A stretch of 64,000 bases of DNA from Oscillospiraceae bacterium (GCA_031262405.1 JAISHS010000035.1:1-64000), one strand, 5' to 3'; numbered from the stretch's first letter, positions 41,766 to 51,259 are shown. The notes: a model not told the origin generated them from the letters alone. A program made the numbers and translations.

Positions 41766-43469
41766 ATGAAGAAACTATCATTTGTCCTAGCCCTTGTCCT
41801 TATCTTCTCCCTGTTCACCCCCGCGATCGCCGAGAGCGCGCCGGACGGAGCCTACATAGTAAAGCTGAGCGGCAGCACCACCGGCGTTTCCCGCGCCGCC
41901 GCCTCCGTCGCGGCGGAAGAGATTTACTCAGACGCGGGGCTCTACCGCGTGGAAAGCTACGAGGACGTTAAAAAGCTCGGCGAGAGCGTCGAATATTATG
42001 AGCCGGACTCCGTCTCGACGCTTACCGGTGTGACGAACGACTATTTCTCCGATTATCAGTGGCAGCTGGAGTATATGGACGTGCCCGAGGTCTGGGCGGA
42101 TGGCTATAACGGCTCCGGCGTGCGCGTCGGGATTATTGACAGCGGCCTGAACACCGGCCACGAGGACCTCAGGGGAATCTCGATAGCCCGGGGCTACAAC
42201 ACAATTTACAACAACTACGATGTAGTTGACCAGACAGGCCACGGCACCTTCATCTCCGGACTTCTCGGCGCCGCCGTGAATAACCGCTTGGGCATCGCCG
42301 GGCTTTGCAGCGGCATAACCCTTGTACCCATAAAGTGCTTTGAGGGCGATACAACCAGCACCTCTTACATAATCGAAGGCGTATATGAGGCAATTGACCG
42401 CTACGACTGCGACGTCATCAACCTCAGCAACGCCACTGACGATAATATCTGGTCCTTTCAAGAGGCCGTGCGCTACGCCGAGTCCAAGGGAGTTCTTGTC
42501 GTCGCCGCCGCCGGAAACGATGGTCAATACGACAACTCCTTGCAATATCCGGCGGCCTATGACGAGGTCATCGGCGTCGGCTCCGTAGATGAGTGGGGCT
42601 ATGTCTCCGACTTCTCCCGCAGGAATAACTCCGTCTTTGTAACGGCTCCGGGCGAGGATATCACAAGCCTGTGGCACAACTATTCCGACGAATATTTCCT
42701 TCGGGGACAAGGCACCTCTTACGCCGCGCCGATGGTCGCCGCCGCCGGAGCCTATCTCAAGCAGAAAGACAGCTCCGCCGATACTGACCTCTTTAAGAGC
42801 CTGCTGCAAGACAGCGTAATCGACGCGGGCTCTCGCGGCTGGGACAAGAGCTATGGCTACGGTATCCTCAACATGAGCACCTTCATTGACGCCATGGATG
42901 AGTATTACACCAATGTCGGCACGATTTTCCAAGACGTAAAGAATCACTGGGCAAAGGACGCAATCGGCTTCTGCTATGACAACGGTTGGATGAACGGCGT
43001 CTCTTCAAATACCTTTGACCCCGACGGCGTCACGAACCGCGCCCAGTTCGTAACCATCCTCTCAAGAGTCTCGGGCGATAGAATCTCCGGCTACACTAAC
43101 TACTTCACGGACGTTCCCGCCGGGAGCTATTACGAACAGCCCGCCGCTTGGGGAGCCGCGACTAAGCTCGTTAACGGTACCTCGTCCACGACCTTCGGCC
43201 CCATGAATATCGTAACGCGTGAGCAGATGGCAACCTTCCTTTACCGCTTCGCTCTGGCTTACGGTATCACCGACGAATACCATGATTACAGGTCTCTTCA
43301 GCCCTATAATGACTTCAACAAGATTTCTGATTACGCATATGAAGCCATGGCCTGGGCGGTAAATCTCGGACTCATAAACGGCGTAACCTCCACCACCCTC
43401 TCTCCGGGCGGCAACGCCACACGCGCCCAGGTCGCGACAATCATAACGCGTTTCGCCGAGCTGTACTAA
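41766..43469 (+). CDS. secreted subtilisin-family peptidase with SLH repeats
   Basis: A 567-residue S8 protease. A signal peptide (1-22) is followed by a propeptide-like I9 region, then the catalytic triad: Asp125 (GIIDSG), His159 (TGHGTF) and Ser318 (GTSYAAPMV), with oxyanion Asn251 (AAAGND). Three SLH motifs fill about 388-567 (FQDVKNHWAKDAIGF ... AQFVTIL; YFTDVPAGSYYE; ISDYAYEAMAWAV), which bind pyruvylated wall polymer. So it is a cell-surface protease. TGAGGAAA lies before the ATG; it follows argH by 23 bases but is probably separate. Confidence 0.94.
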   Translation: MKKLSFVLALVLIFSLFTPAIAESAPDGAYIVKLSGSTTGVSRAAASVAAEEIYSDAGLYRVESYEDVKKLGESVEYYEPDSVSTLTGVTNDYFSDYQWQLEYMDVPEVWADGYNGSGVRVGIIDSGLNTGHEDLRGISIARGYNTIYNNYDVVDQTGHGTFISGLLGAAVNNRLGIAGLCSGITLVPIKCFEGDTTSTSYIIEGVYEAIDRYDCDVINLSNATDDNIWSFQEAVRYAESKGVLVVAAAGNDGQYDNSLQYPAAYDEVIGVGSVDEWGYVSDFSRRNNSVFVTAPGEDITSLWHNYSDEYFLRGQGTSYAAPMVAAAGAYLKQKDSSADTDLFKSLLQDSVIDAGSRGWDKSYGYGILNMSTFIDAMDEYYTNVGTIFQDVKNHWAKDAIGFCYDNGWMNGVSSNTFDPDGVTNRAQFVTILSRVSGDRISGYTNYFTDVPAGSYYEQPAAWGAATKLVNGTSSTTFGPMNIVTREQMATFLYRFALAYGITDEYHDYRSLQPYNDFNKISDYAYEAMAWAVNLGLINGVTSTTLSPGGNATRAQVATIITRFAELY

Positions 43470-43493
43470 AAACCTCGCAGAGTTTTGCAAACT

Positions 43494-43522
43494 GGCGGCA
43501 AATGCCTTTGGCATTTGCCGCC
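43494..43522. terminator. convergent hairpin terminator
   Basis: A perfect 13-bp stem (43494-43506 with 43510-43522, loop TTT) between the subtilisin gene (+) and the endolysin gene (-). No long T-run. Confidence 0.65.
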
Positions 43523-43529
43523 ATATGTA

Positions 43530-44219
43530 TTAGTCATATAGTCCCGCGCGGTCGTTGATGACCAGCAGCCGGAGCATAGTGTCATTGAGCGCTAAGCCTT
43601 CTCCGTTGCCCTCAAGATACTTTTTCTCAACGAGCTTAGCTATCGTCGCCTTGCCCCAGTCCGGGACATCCTCTGTCGTATTATAAATCTTTTCCATGTC
43701 TTCTTCACCTTTCACTTCGGTCTGACCATAGTCTATGTAGGGGCACTTCCCCCAGGTCTGCCAGCCGCGCCCGGAAAGCTTAGTCTTCACTACGCCATAG
43801 GCGTGGCCGCGCGCCTCGATTACCTCTCCTCCGCCGATATAAACGCCGACGTGTCCCGGCAGATACACCAGCATACCGGGAACGTCCGGCATGGTGCTTA
43901 TCGCGCCCTTCTCCTCGGAGAGCTGATACATCCCCGCCTCGTTTACGTCCGGCACTGAATTCGACGCATACTTGGGCTCAGACTCCGGGGTCTCGCTCCA
44001 GAGATAGCCTTTTATTAGTCCGATGCAGTCGTGCACCTTCTGCCCATATTGCGAGGGAAAGTCAGAGGCGGTGTAATAGCCCCCAAGTCTCTGCTTGTTA
44101 TAATTATATATTGAAGCGGTCGCGACCTGACCGAAGGTACCCATCCAGTAAGGCCGCCCGAGCTGCGCCTCACAATAAGCGATCAGACCCGCCGCGCTTT
44201 TACCATTTACAATTGCCAT
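43530..44219 (-). CDS. phage-type NlpC/P60-like endolysin
   Basis: A 229-residue protein. VHDCIGLIKGYLW holds the catalytic Cys, GMLVYLPGHVGVYIGGGEVIEARG the His-containing strand, and GRGWQTWGKCPYIDY the end of the NlpC/P60 domain (about 1-170). The last 50 residues (WGKATIAKLVEKKYLEGNGEGLALNDTMLRLLVINDRAGLY) form a small putative wall-binding helix pair, as in clostridial phage lysins. With no export signal, it relies on the adjacent holin. Six bases after the holin gene. Confidence 0.85.
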   Translation of the reverse strand: MAIVNGKSAAGLIAYCEAQLGRPYWMGTFGQVATASIYNYNKQRLGGYYTASDFPSQYGQKVHDCIGLIKGYLWSETPESEPKYASNSVPDVNEAGMYQLSEEKGAISTMPDVPGMLVYLPGHVGVYIGGGEVIEARGHAYGVVKTKLSGRGWQTWGKCPYIDYGQTEVKGEEDMEKIYNTTEDVPDWGKATIAKLVEKKYLEGNGEGLALNDTMLRLLVINDRAGLYD

Positions 44220-44224
44220 ATTTT

Positions 44225-44497
44225 CTATTTTGTTCCTCCTGATTTAAGTTGTTTATATATCTGGTTTACGCCGGTCGCCGCTAAGCCCGAGATTATTCCG
44301 ACAGCTATCGCGGTCAGAATGTCTGAGGCGGGAAAATCCGCCATGACAGCTCTCCCGAGGGCGCCCAGCGCCCCGCCCAGGGCTCCGCAGATAACGGGAA
44401 GCCACTTGTTATTCAGGCTCGTTGCCTTAACGGCCTGCGCCGCCAGATAACAGATTACGGTTATTGACGCCACGCTTGTTAGTCCCAGAATGTCCAT
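44225..44497 (-). CDS. phage holin-like small membrane protein
   Basis: A 90-residue protein with two to three membrane helices (about 5-22, 33-50 and 60-80) and a lysine-rich tail (KQLKSGGTK). Size, glycine-rich centre (ICGALGGALGALGRAVM) and position immediately before an endolysin gene fit a class II phage holin family common in clostridial prophages. TTAGGAGAC precedes the ATG. It would permeabilise the membrane to release the endolysin. Confidence 0.82.
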   Translation of the reverse strand: MDILGLTSVASITVICYLAAQAVKATSLNNKWLPVICGALGGALGALGRAVMADFPASDILTAIAVGIISGLAATGVNQIYKQLKSGGTK

Positions 44498-44547
44498 TTT
44501 TGTCTCCTAAGTTTCTTATATTGATATATGATAGAAATATCGGTTCA

Positions 44548-44883
44548 TCAGATATCGGCTTTATACATCTTATCCGCAACTGTGCTGTTGACAAAGGCCC
44601 AATATTTCTCATGAGCTGATTTTGCCGCCTCCCGCGCTTCGAGCATCGTGTCGTGCAACGCTTCATTCTCCAACGTCAGCGAGGTTGTGAGGCTCAGCTT
44701 GTAAGCGGCGTTCATCAGATTCATTGAAAGCGTCAACTCCTCCGCTCTCTCTCTGGCGCGGCTCTCGTTTTCCGCGTCGTGTTTCTTGTGGCGGCGCAAG
44801 TCACGGGCAAAAAACCCCGAGAGCACCGCCACAATAATCGCCGTACCGGCGCTCAGGATTGCGTTTAAATCAAGTCCACCCAA
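44548..44883 (-). CDS. holin-adjacent membrane-anchored coiled-coil protein
   Basis: A 111-residue protein with one N-terminal membrane helix (about 7-26) followed by a charged, coiled-coil-like region (RRHKKHDAENESRARERAEELTLSMNLMN). Proteins of this size with one helix precede holin-lysin pairs in many phages (spanin-like or second-holin roles), but I cannot assign a family. TTG at 44883 follows AGGCGGTGA. First gene of the three-gene lysis cassette. Confidence 0.65.
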   Translation of the reverse strand: MGGLDLNAILSAGTAIIVAVLSGFFARDLRRHKKHDAENESRARERAEELTLSMNLMNAAYKLSLTTSLTLENEALHDTMLEAREAAKSAHEKYWAFVNSTVADKMYKADI

Positions 44884-45201
44884 TTAAATTTTCACCGCCT
44901 TTCTATACGTTCTTATTCAGAGCGTCCTACCCATTATATGAAAAACCCTCGCCTCCGGTACGTTTTTTCGGGGGCGTTCGGGGCGGCTAAACTCTAACTA
45001 AACACGCTCTAAACATGACAGCTGCTAAAATTTTCAATGAATGACGCTTTTGTTACTTCACAAACGGGAAAAACCATGTATAATGATAGCATGAAAATTT
45101 TTTAGTTTCGACGAGCTCTTGTGCTGCAATTTCCTTTCCGGAGACGGGCGCAGCGGATACATAAGCCGGACTAGTTCAGATTGAAAGTGAAAGATAATAT
45201 T
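44884..45201. other. gap between lysis cassette and galK; candidate promoter
   Basis: On + a TTCACA-16-TATAAT pair (45057-45062, 45079-45084) may drive galK, leaving a 115-base leader with no feature I recognise. On - a TATAAT-like box near 44933-44938 may drive the lysis genes. No phage structural gene or integrase is present. Confidence 0.45.
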
Positions 45202-46485
45202 ATGAATAATCAGCAACTCCAAAACGCAATTGACGTGGGTAACTTTGACAAGCTCTTTAAAGAGCTGTATCCAAGCCGGCATTTGTCGGCGCGAGCGCGC
45301 TATCTTCAAATCGTCGACAGCTTCGTAAGGCAATATGGCCCGAGTGAGGATTTGCGCCTCTTCTCTGTGCCGGGGCGCGTTGAAATAGGCGGCAACCACA
45401 CCGACCACCAGCACGGGCACGTCCTTGCGGCGGCTATTACGCTGGACGCCGTCGCGGCGGCGGCAAAGAACGACTCTGACATTATAAGCGTCTATTCCGC
45501 CGGCTTCGGCGAAATTCGCCTTTCCCTCTCCGATCTCGCCGCCGTACCCAAGGAGCGCGGCAACAACGCGGCGCTGATTCGGGGAATCGCGGCAAGGTTC
45601 CGGCAGCTCGGCTACGAGGCGCAGGGCTTTGACGCCTATATCAGCTCAGACGTGCCTCCCGGCTCCGGAATGTCGCCCTCGGCGGCCTTTGAGGTACTCA
45701 TTGCAACCATCATAAACGGGCTGTTTAACGACTCCAAGATACCTCCGGTGACCTTGGCTCAGATCGGAAAATATGCGGAGACTGTATATTACGGAAAGCC
45801 CAACGGACTCATGTATCAGTGCGCCTGTGCCGTGGGCGGCTTCTGCGCTATCGACTTTGAAAATTTTGACGAGCCGGAGGTTGAATTTATCAACTGCGAC
45901 CTAACTGCGCACGGCTACGCGCTGTGTCTGGTAGCCGCCGGGGGCAGCCACGCAAATCTCACAAATGAACACGCCGCTATACCGGCGGAGATGCGCGGCA
46001 TTGCGCGGTATTTCAGAAAGGAATTCTTGGGCGAGGTTAGCCGCGCGGAGTTTGAAGCCGCGCTGTATCGGGATTTGCGCATAAGATTTCATGATCGGGC
46101 TCTGCTCCGTGCGCTGCATTTCTTTGACGAGGACGAGCGGGTTATCTCTCAGATAAGGGCGCTGCGCGAGGGTGATATAAAGGCCTTCCTGCAATGCGTG
46201 CGCGACTCCGGGCACTCCTCAGCGGAGGTTCTGCAGAACATCTATCCGTCGGGCAACATAAACGAGCGCACGCTCTCTCTGGCGTTTGGCATCTGCGGAA
46301 ACATTCTCGGCAGGAACGGCGCTTGGCGCATCAACGGCGAGGGCTTCATCGGCTCTGTGTTGGCAATTGTACCGGTAAATCTTCTCGACAACTTCCGCGA
46401 AAAAATCGAAATCGTATTTGGTCCCGGTCGCTGCTATGTGCTGACGGTGCGTCAGGCGGGCAGCTTCTGCCTGAACAAGGAGTAA
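45202..46485 (+). CDS. galK: galactokinase (GHMP kinase)
   Basis: A 427-residue GHMP-family kinase. VPGRVEIGGNHTDHQHG near residues 55-71 is the galactokinase signature with the sugar-binding Asp/His, SDVPPGSGMSPSAAFE the GHMP phosphate loop, and the C-terminal NGEGFIGSVLAIVP the third conserved motif. It makes galactose-1-phosphate from galactose and ATP. ATG at 45202 is used; a TTG seven codons earlier has no ribosome site. galT and galE are not here, so the pathway partners lie elsewhere. Some GHMP kinases of this type act on other sugars. The 5'-nucleotidase gene begins four bases after its stop. Confidence 0.88.
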   Translation: MNNQQLQNAIDVGNFDKLFKELYPSRHLSARARYLQIVDSFVRQYGPSEDLRLFSVPGRVEIGGNHTDHQHGHVLAAAITLDAVAAAAKNDSDIISVYSAGFGEIRLSLSDLAAVPKERGNNAALIRGIAARFRQLGYEAQGFDAYISSDVPPGSGMSPSAAFEVLIATIINGLFNDSKIPPVTLAQIGKYAETVYYGKPNGLMYQCACAVGGFCAIDFENFDEPEVEFINCDLTAHGYALCLVAAGGSHANLTNEHAAIPAEMRGIARYFRKEFLGEVSRAEFEAALYRDLRIRFHDRALLRALHFFDEDERVISQIRALREGDIKAFLQCVRDSGHSSAEVLQNIYPSGNINERTLSLAFGICGNILGRNGAWRINGEGFIGSVLAIVPVNLLDNFREKIEIVFGPGRCYVLTVRQAGSFCLNKE

Positions 46486-46489
46486 GCTA

Positions 46490-48124
46490 ATGAAAAAGAA
46501 GCTGCTGAATCTGCTATTTGTTCTTGCGCTGCTGGGCGTTCTTATCGTGCCTGTCTCCGCCGCCGAGACTCCGGAGGTAGTTATTTTTCACACCGGAGAC
46601 GTCCACGGTTTCTTTGCCGCGGAGGACGGGGTAATCGGGCACGATGTAATCGCCGCGGAGCTTGAGCTCTCAAAAGCCGAGACCCCGGCAAGCTTCCTCG
46701 TGGACACTGGCGACGCTACTCAGGGAAATTTCTTTGTAAACTCTAATCTCGGCGAGGCCGCCATAGACATAATGAACGCCGCAGGGTATGACGCCATGGC
46801 GCTCGGCAACCACGATCTTGACTTTGAGTGGAGCCGCGTTTTGGACTTTGCCGCGCTGGCGGACTTTCCGCTGCTGACCCAGAGCAGCGTAATCGACAGC
46901 GACACGGCGATTGAGCCCGGCGTAATCATAGAGCGCGGCGGCTATAAGGTCGGCTTTTTCGGCATTACGACGCCGGAGACCAAGCAGATCAGCAACGGCG
47001 GCTTTGACCGCAGCTTCGGCACACTTGACGAGCTCATTGAATATTCCACTCAAACGGCAGCCAACCTTCGCGCACAGGGCGCCGAGCTTGTAATCTGCCT
47101 CTCCCACATGGGGGTCTTTCCCGCGAGCGGCGACGCCTCCTTCGGAACCAGCTATGATCTCAGCTCCGGCGCGGAGGGCATAGACCTCATCATCGACGGC
47201 CACAGCCACACTCCGCTCGATGAGATTATCAACAAGGACGGGGAAATTCCCATCGCCTCCGCCGGTTCAAACGGAGAATTTCTCGGCGTCGTGGAGTTCT
47301 ATGACGAGGGCGGGGTCCTAAAGCCCAGAGCATATTCGCTTACCAAGGACTCGCTTGCCGGTACTGCTCCCGACGCGTCTGTCACCGCCGTCATCGACAA
47401 GTGGCTTCAGGCGGAGGAGGCGGCGGGGGGCGAAATCGTCGCGAATAACCCCGTCGCTCTGGAGCATGACGAAACTACTGTCCGCACAAGAGAAACTCCC
47501 ATCGGAAACCTCATAGCGGACGCTCTCAGGGAATCGGCCGGGGCCGAAGTGGCTCTGCTAAACGGCGGCAATATCAACGCTCCGCTTCCGGAGGGCGCCG
47601 TCACGCGCGGGCAGATAAACGATATACTTCCGTATTCAAACCAAATGCTTCTCGCGGCGGTGACAGGCTCAGTTCTCCGCGAAGCTCTGGAGCACAGCGT
47701 GTCCGTCTATCCGCAGGCGCAGGGCGGCTTCATGCAGGTCTCGGGGCTGAAATTTATCTTTGATCCGGCAAAGCCCGCCGGAGAGCGAATCCTCTACATC
47801 GAGGTCGGCGGAAAAAGGCTTGAAGACACAAGAGAATATACCCTCACCACAAACGACTTTATAGCCAGCGGCGGCGACGGCTACACCATGCTGACAGGGC
47901 CTTTCGAGTCGGCTCAGATCGTGGGCACCGACATGGCGGGCATTTTAGCCTCCTATATCTCGGCGCATCCGGAGGGCTTGGATATGGAAATCGAGGGGCG
48001 TATAGTAATGGACGACAAGGTTCCGGGCAGCGACAACGTGATAATAATCGGAATCTACGTCGTCGGAGGGCTCTCTCTCGCGGCGCTCATCTGGATATTT
48101 ATAAAGAAAAAGTCCGTGAAGTAG
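46490..48124 (+). CDS. membrane-anchored 5'-nucleotidase (UshA/CD73 type)
   Basis: A 544-residue protein. Signal peptide (1-25), calcineurin-like metallophosphatase domain (about 28-300) with FHTGDVHGFF, VDTGDATQGNF, ALGNHDLDF and DGHSHTP metal ligands, and a 5'-nucleotidase C-terminal domain (about 330-510) with NLIADALRESAGAEVALLNGGNI. A final membrane helix and basic tail (IIIGIYVVGGLSLAALIWIFIKKK) anchor it outside the cell. It should release phosphate from extracellular nucleotides. AAGGAG precedes the ATG; it is probably coexpressed with galK, four bases upstream. Confidence 0.92.
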   Translation: MKKKLLNLLFVLALLGVLIVPVSAAETPEVVIFHTGDVHGFFAAEDGVIGHDVIAAELELSKAETPASFLVDTGDATQGNFFVNSNLGEAAIDIMNAAGYDAMALGNHDLDFEWSRVLDFAALADFPLLTQSSVIDSDTAIEPGVIIERGGYKVGFFGITTPETKQISNGGFDRSFGTLDELIEYSTQTAANLRAQGAELVICLSHMGVFPASGDASFGTSYDLSSGAEGIDLIIDGHSHTPLDEIINKDGEIPIASAGSNGEFLGVVEFYDEGGVLKPRAYSLTKDSLAGTAPDASVTAVIDKWLQAEEAAGGEIVANNPVALEHDETTVRTRETPIGNLIADALRESAGAEVALLNGGNINAPLPEGAVTRGQINDILPYSNQMLLAAVTGSVLREALEHSVSVYPQAQGGFMQVSGLKFIFDPAKPAGERILYIEVGGKRLEDTREYTLTTNDFIASGGDGYTMLTGPFESAQIVGTDMAGILASYISAHPEGLDMEIEGRIVMDDKVPGSDNVIIIGIYVVGGLSLAALIWIFIKKKSVK

Positions 48125-48208
48125 CTCTCTTTTAAAAACGTGTTGCCCCGCAGCTTAATTGGTGTTATTTAAATATCTAATAAATAGCAAACGGAAGGAT
48201 AAACATTT

Positions 48209-49003
48209 ATGAAGACCAAAACAATTACCATTCTCTTGGCAATGGCTCTGCTCTTAACGCTGACGGCCTGCGGCGGCGGCGCGGCGGATACCTCGTCCTA
48301 CACCAGCGTAGATCAGTTTGAAGGCGAAGTCGGATTCATTGAAGGACCGAGCACCGTCACTGTGGACGGAATCAACCAAATGATGGGCACTAAATTTGAA
48401 AGCGTCAGCCTCTATCCCACATATAACGAGGCTCTGCTTGCGCTCAAGGCCGATCGGGTTACTGCCGTAGCTGTGGGCAAGCCTCAGGGAGAGTACTCGG
48501 CGTCGACAGACAGTTCTTTGAGATTTATTTCTGGAAAGGCACAGAATCCGCTGCAGATAAGTATGCTCACGAGAAGCGACGAAGCTGAGCTTTTGGGGCA
48601 GATTAACTCAGCGCTTGCCGAGCTTAAGGACAGCGGAGAGCTGGAAGCGCTGAACGAAAAGTATGTTGAAAATATCACTGTCGACGGCGCGGCTCTCCCG
48701 TCCGTGATTCAAGGGGCGCAGATGATAACTGTCGGCGTGTCCGGCGACAACCCGCCCTTCGACTATATTTCGGCGGCCGGTGACCCCAGCGGCTATAATG
48801 TCGCCCTTATGGGCGCGATAGCCGAAATCGCCGGCTTCAACGTGGAGTTTGTGACGATTCCGTTCTCCGCTAAGTTTGCCGCGCTCACCTCGGAGCGGAT
48901 CGACGTGTTCTTCTTCCACGGCGGCTATTTCTCAAGCGAGGGCATTGTCGCGACGGACGTCTATTATGAAAATATGACTAACGGTCTTTTGGTTAAAAAA
49001 TGA
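48209..49003 (+). CDS. amino acid ABC binding lipoprotein, lobes in permuted order
   Basis: A 264-residue lipoprotein (lipid Cys21 in LLTLTACGGG). After the anchor, residues 34-153 (SVDQFEGEVGFIEGPST ... QINSALAELKDSGELEALNEKYVE) match the second half of a family 3 solute-binding protein. Residues 172-263 (ITVGVSGDNPPFDYIS ... SGYNVALMGAIAEIAGFNVEFV ... VYYENMTNGLLVKK) match the first half. So the lobes seem circularly permuted relative to the normal protein at 24299. GGAAGGA precedes the ATG. It is followed by a permease but no ATPase. Ligand unknown, probably a polar amino acid. Confidence 0.85.
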   Translation: MKTKTITILLAMALLLTLTACGGGAADTSSYTSVDQFEGEVGFIEGPSTVTVDGINQMMGTKFESVSLYPTYNEALLALKADRVTAVAVGKPQGEYSASTDSSLRFISGKAQNPLQISMLTRSDEAELLGQINSALAELKDSGELEALNEKYVENITVDGAALPSVIQGAQMITVGVSGDNPPFDYISAAGDPSGYNVALMGAIAEIAGFNVEFVTIPFSAKFAALTSERIDVFFFHGGYFSSEGIVATDVYYENMTNGLLVKK

Positions 49004-49014
49004 GGTAAGCGGCA

Positions 49015-49674
49015 ATGGACTGGAGCTTCTACTATGAAAACTTCATAGCGGACGGCGCATGGAAGCCCTTTGCAAGCGGGCTTGGAACAACCGTCCTCAT
49101 AACAGTTTCGGCTCTGCTTTTGGGCACGCTTTTGGGCGCGCTTCTCTGCGCTATGGCGAGGGCGCGTTACGGTGTTCTGCGGGGCTTTTCCCGCTGGTAT
49201 ACGCTGCTCGTTCGGGGCACTCCCGTGCTGCTGTTGCTCATGCTGTTCTACTATGTAATTCTGGCTCCGCTGAAGACAGACGCTCTCATAACGGCGTTCA
49301 TCGCCTTCGGGCTGAACTCGGCGGCTCACATCGGTCAGATCATGCAGTCGGGTCTGTCCGGCGTAGACCCCGTGGAGATCGACGCCGCGCGCAGTCTGGG
49401 CTTCTCGAAATCCGGGGTGTTTTTTCTGGTACAGCTGCCCCAGGCGGTGCGAATTGCAAAGCCCGTGTATCAAAACGCCATTATAAATCTCCTTCAGTGG
49501 ACGAGTGTCGTCGGCTACGTCTCCATAACGGATCTGACGCGAGTCGTCAACAACATGGGCGCGCGCACCGGACGACCCTTCGTCGCCCTCGCCGTGGGCA
49601 TTATCATCTATCTGCTCCTAGCTTGGTTTGTTCACCTGCTGTTCAACGCCCGCGAGAAGAAAAAAGTCCCGTAA
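49015..49674 (+). CDS. amino acid ABC transporter permease without adjacent ATPase
   Basis: A 219-residue HisM/GlnP-type permease with five membrane helices. FGLNSAAHIGQIMQSGLSGVDPVEIDAARSLGF is the coupling loop, followed by VQLPQAVRIAKPVYQNAIINLLQWTSVVGYVSI. GAGGT lies at the end of the binding-protein gene, eight bases before the ATG. The operon ends at the 25-bp palindrome; no ATP-binding gene follows, so the pump must borrow an ATPase, perhaps the one at 22667. Confidence 0.92.
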   Translation: MDWSFYYENFIADGAWKPFASGLGTTVLITVSALLLGTLLGALLCAMARARYGVLRGFSRWYTLLVRGTPVLLLLMLFYYVILAPLKTDALITAFIAFGLNSAAHIGQIMQSGLSGVDPVEIDAARSLGFSKSGVFFLVQLPQAVRIAKPVYQNAIINLLQWTSVVGYVSITDLTRVVNNMGARTGRPFVALAVGIIIYLLLAWFVHLLFNAREKKKVP

Positions 49675-49707
49675 CCGCCTCGGCGTCAGCTGACACTTTA
49701 ACCATAA

Positions 49708-49757
49708 AAAGGAACACCCAATAAGAATTCGCGCGAATTCTTATTGGGTGTTCCTTT
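49708..49757. terminator. 50-base perfect palindrome terminator
   Basis: Positions 49708-49732 are the exact reverse complement of 49733-49757 (25 bp, no loop; centre GCGC between EcoRI-like GAATTC sites). AAAA before and TTT after on +. It separates the permease (+) from the chemoreceptor (-). Confidence 0.85.
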
Positions 49758-49771
49758 CTATGTACCAGCCC

Positions 49772-51079
49772 TCACGGCAACAAATTTGTCGTCGTCTTCA
49801 GCTTAAACTGCGAGATGCGCCCTTGCAGTATCGTGGATTGACTGTTCAATTCCTGGGCAGAGGCCGCGCTCTCCTGACTCGTCGCGGAGTTCTTCTGAAC
49901 CACCTGCGAAACCTGACCGATACCCTCGTCAATTTGAGAAATCGCGAGACTTTGCTCCTCGGACGAGCGCGCGATAACGCCAATCAGCTGGGCGGATTTG
50001 TTGATTCCTTCAACCATCTCGTTGAGCGATGTGGCGGTCTGCTCGGCAATGCTCATACCAAGCTGAGCCTTTTTCATCGAGTTTTCTATGAGCGAGCCGG
50101 TCTCCTTTGCTGCGTCCGCCGATTTTGAGGCAAGCGAGCGAACCTCTTCCGCAACGACCGCAAAACCCTTTCCGGCCTCGCCCGCACGCGCCGCCTCGAC
50201 GGCGGCATTGAGCGCGAGGATATTCGTCTGGAAGGCGATATCGTCAATAACCTTGATAATCTTGCTGATATTGCGAGAGGCTTCGTTTATGTCCTCCACC
50301 GCGGTGGTGAGCTGGTGCATAAGCTCGTTGCCCTTTTCAACGTTGTCCATAACGCTCTTCGAGAGCTCTGCCGCGTCCCGCGCAAGATTGGTGCTCTCCA
50401 AGGTCTTACCGGCAATTTCAGTGATGGAGGACGAGAGCTGCTCGACCGTTGACGCCTGCTCGTTGGAGGCTTGCGCCAGTGACTGCGATATATCGTTAAT
50501 CTGATCCGCGCCGCCCTTGACCTCCCGCGTGACGCCGGTAATGTCCGTGAGAACGCGGTTGAGATCCTCAAGCACTTCTATAATAGAATTTCCGATCAAG
50601 TCGCCCTCGCCGAGCGTCTTTGCCTCCACGGTGAAGTCGCCCTGCGCTATCTTCTCCAGCAGCAGGGCTATCCCCTCAAAACGCCGCACCATATCGTTGA
50701 GCGCGGCAAAGGCCGTACCCGTCTCATCCTTCGCGCTTGCCATCTTTCTGGCAATGACCCAGCTCTCCTCGGGAAACTGCACCTGACCGTTATAGGCCAC
50801 AACCTTAATAAACGCCGTAAGCATGTCCACCGGCGTTACAATGCTCTTGCCCAGCCTTAAGCCGATGATAATCAAGGCCGCAATAGAGAGCACCGCCACA
50901 CCGAGCGTCCCGAACTGCAACGCCATAAAGGCGTCTATCCCAAATACCGTCACACCGTCGGCTGCGGCGCCGAGCTGCAGCTTCGCCTCCGAAACAAAGA
51001 AAAACACAAAGGCGCAGATTACCGCCAGCATAGCAGACGCGCCGACGCCGAAAAACAAGACCTTTTTCTTGATACTCAT
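49772..51079 (-). CDS. methyl-accepting chemotaxis protein
   Basis: About 435 residues. Two N-terminal membrane helices (about 5-28 and 50-70) are joined by a very short outside loop, so there is no periplasmic sensor domain. A HAMP-like linker and a long signalling coiled coil follow, with the kinase-control tip [29 protein letters not shown]. It would pass signals to CheA and CheW, and may sense cytoplasmic or membrane cues. The start at 51079 has GGAAGG four to five bases before the ATG; a longer frame has no ribosome site. No che or flagellar genes lie in the window. Confidence 0.92.
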   Translation of the reverse strand: MSIKKKVLFFGVGASAMLAVICAFVFFFVSEAKLQLGAAADGVTVFGIDAFMALQFGTLGVAVLSIAALIIIGLRLGKSIVTPVDMLTAFIKVVAYNGQVQFPEESWVIARKMASAKDETGTAFAALNDMVRRFEGIALLLEKIAQGDFTVEAKTLGEGDLIGNSIIEVLEDLNRVLTDITGVTREVKGGADQINDISQSLAQASNEQASTVEQLSSSITEIAGKTLESTNLARDAAELSKSVMDNVEKGNELMHQLTTAVEDINEASRNISKIIKVIDDIAFQTNILALNAAVEAARAGEAGKGFAVVAEEVRSLASKSADAAKETGSLIENSMKKAQLGMSIAEQTATSLNEMVEGINKSAQLIGVIARSSEEQSLAISQIDEGIGQVSQVVQKNSATSQESAASAQELNSQSTILQGRISQFKLKTTTNLLP

Positions 51080-51229
51080 AAGCCCTTCCCACCCCAATCT
51101 TTGTTAATTTTGTAACAGTTATATCTGTTCTACTATAATTATACCAACTTTTGGGGGTATGTCAATCGGTATTTTGTTCAATAAGCGCCAAATTCTTTGG
51201 ACGTTATGGCTAAATCACTCTAAGCACGA

Positions 51230-51259
51230 AGGAGTCGAACCCTTGCCGGTTCGACTCCT
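51230..51259 (-). terminator. hairpin after mtnA
   Basis: AGGAGTCGAACC (51230-51241) pairs exactly with GGTTCGACTCCT (51248-51259), 6-base loop, next to the mtnA stop codon at 51268. No T-run. Confidence 0.55.

Noticed and set aside
41928..42947. 339-aa frame antisense to the subtilisin gene
   Set aside because: The subtilisin triad and SLH repeats on + are decisive; the antisense frame has no motif.
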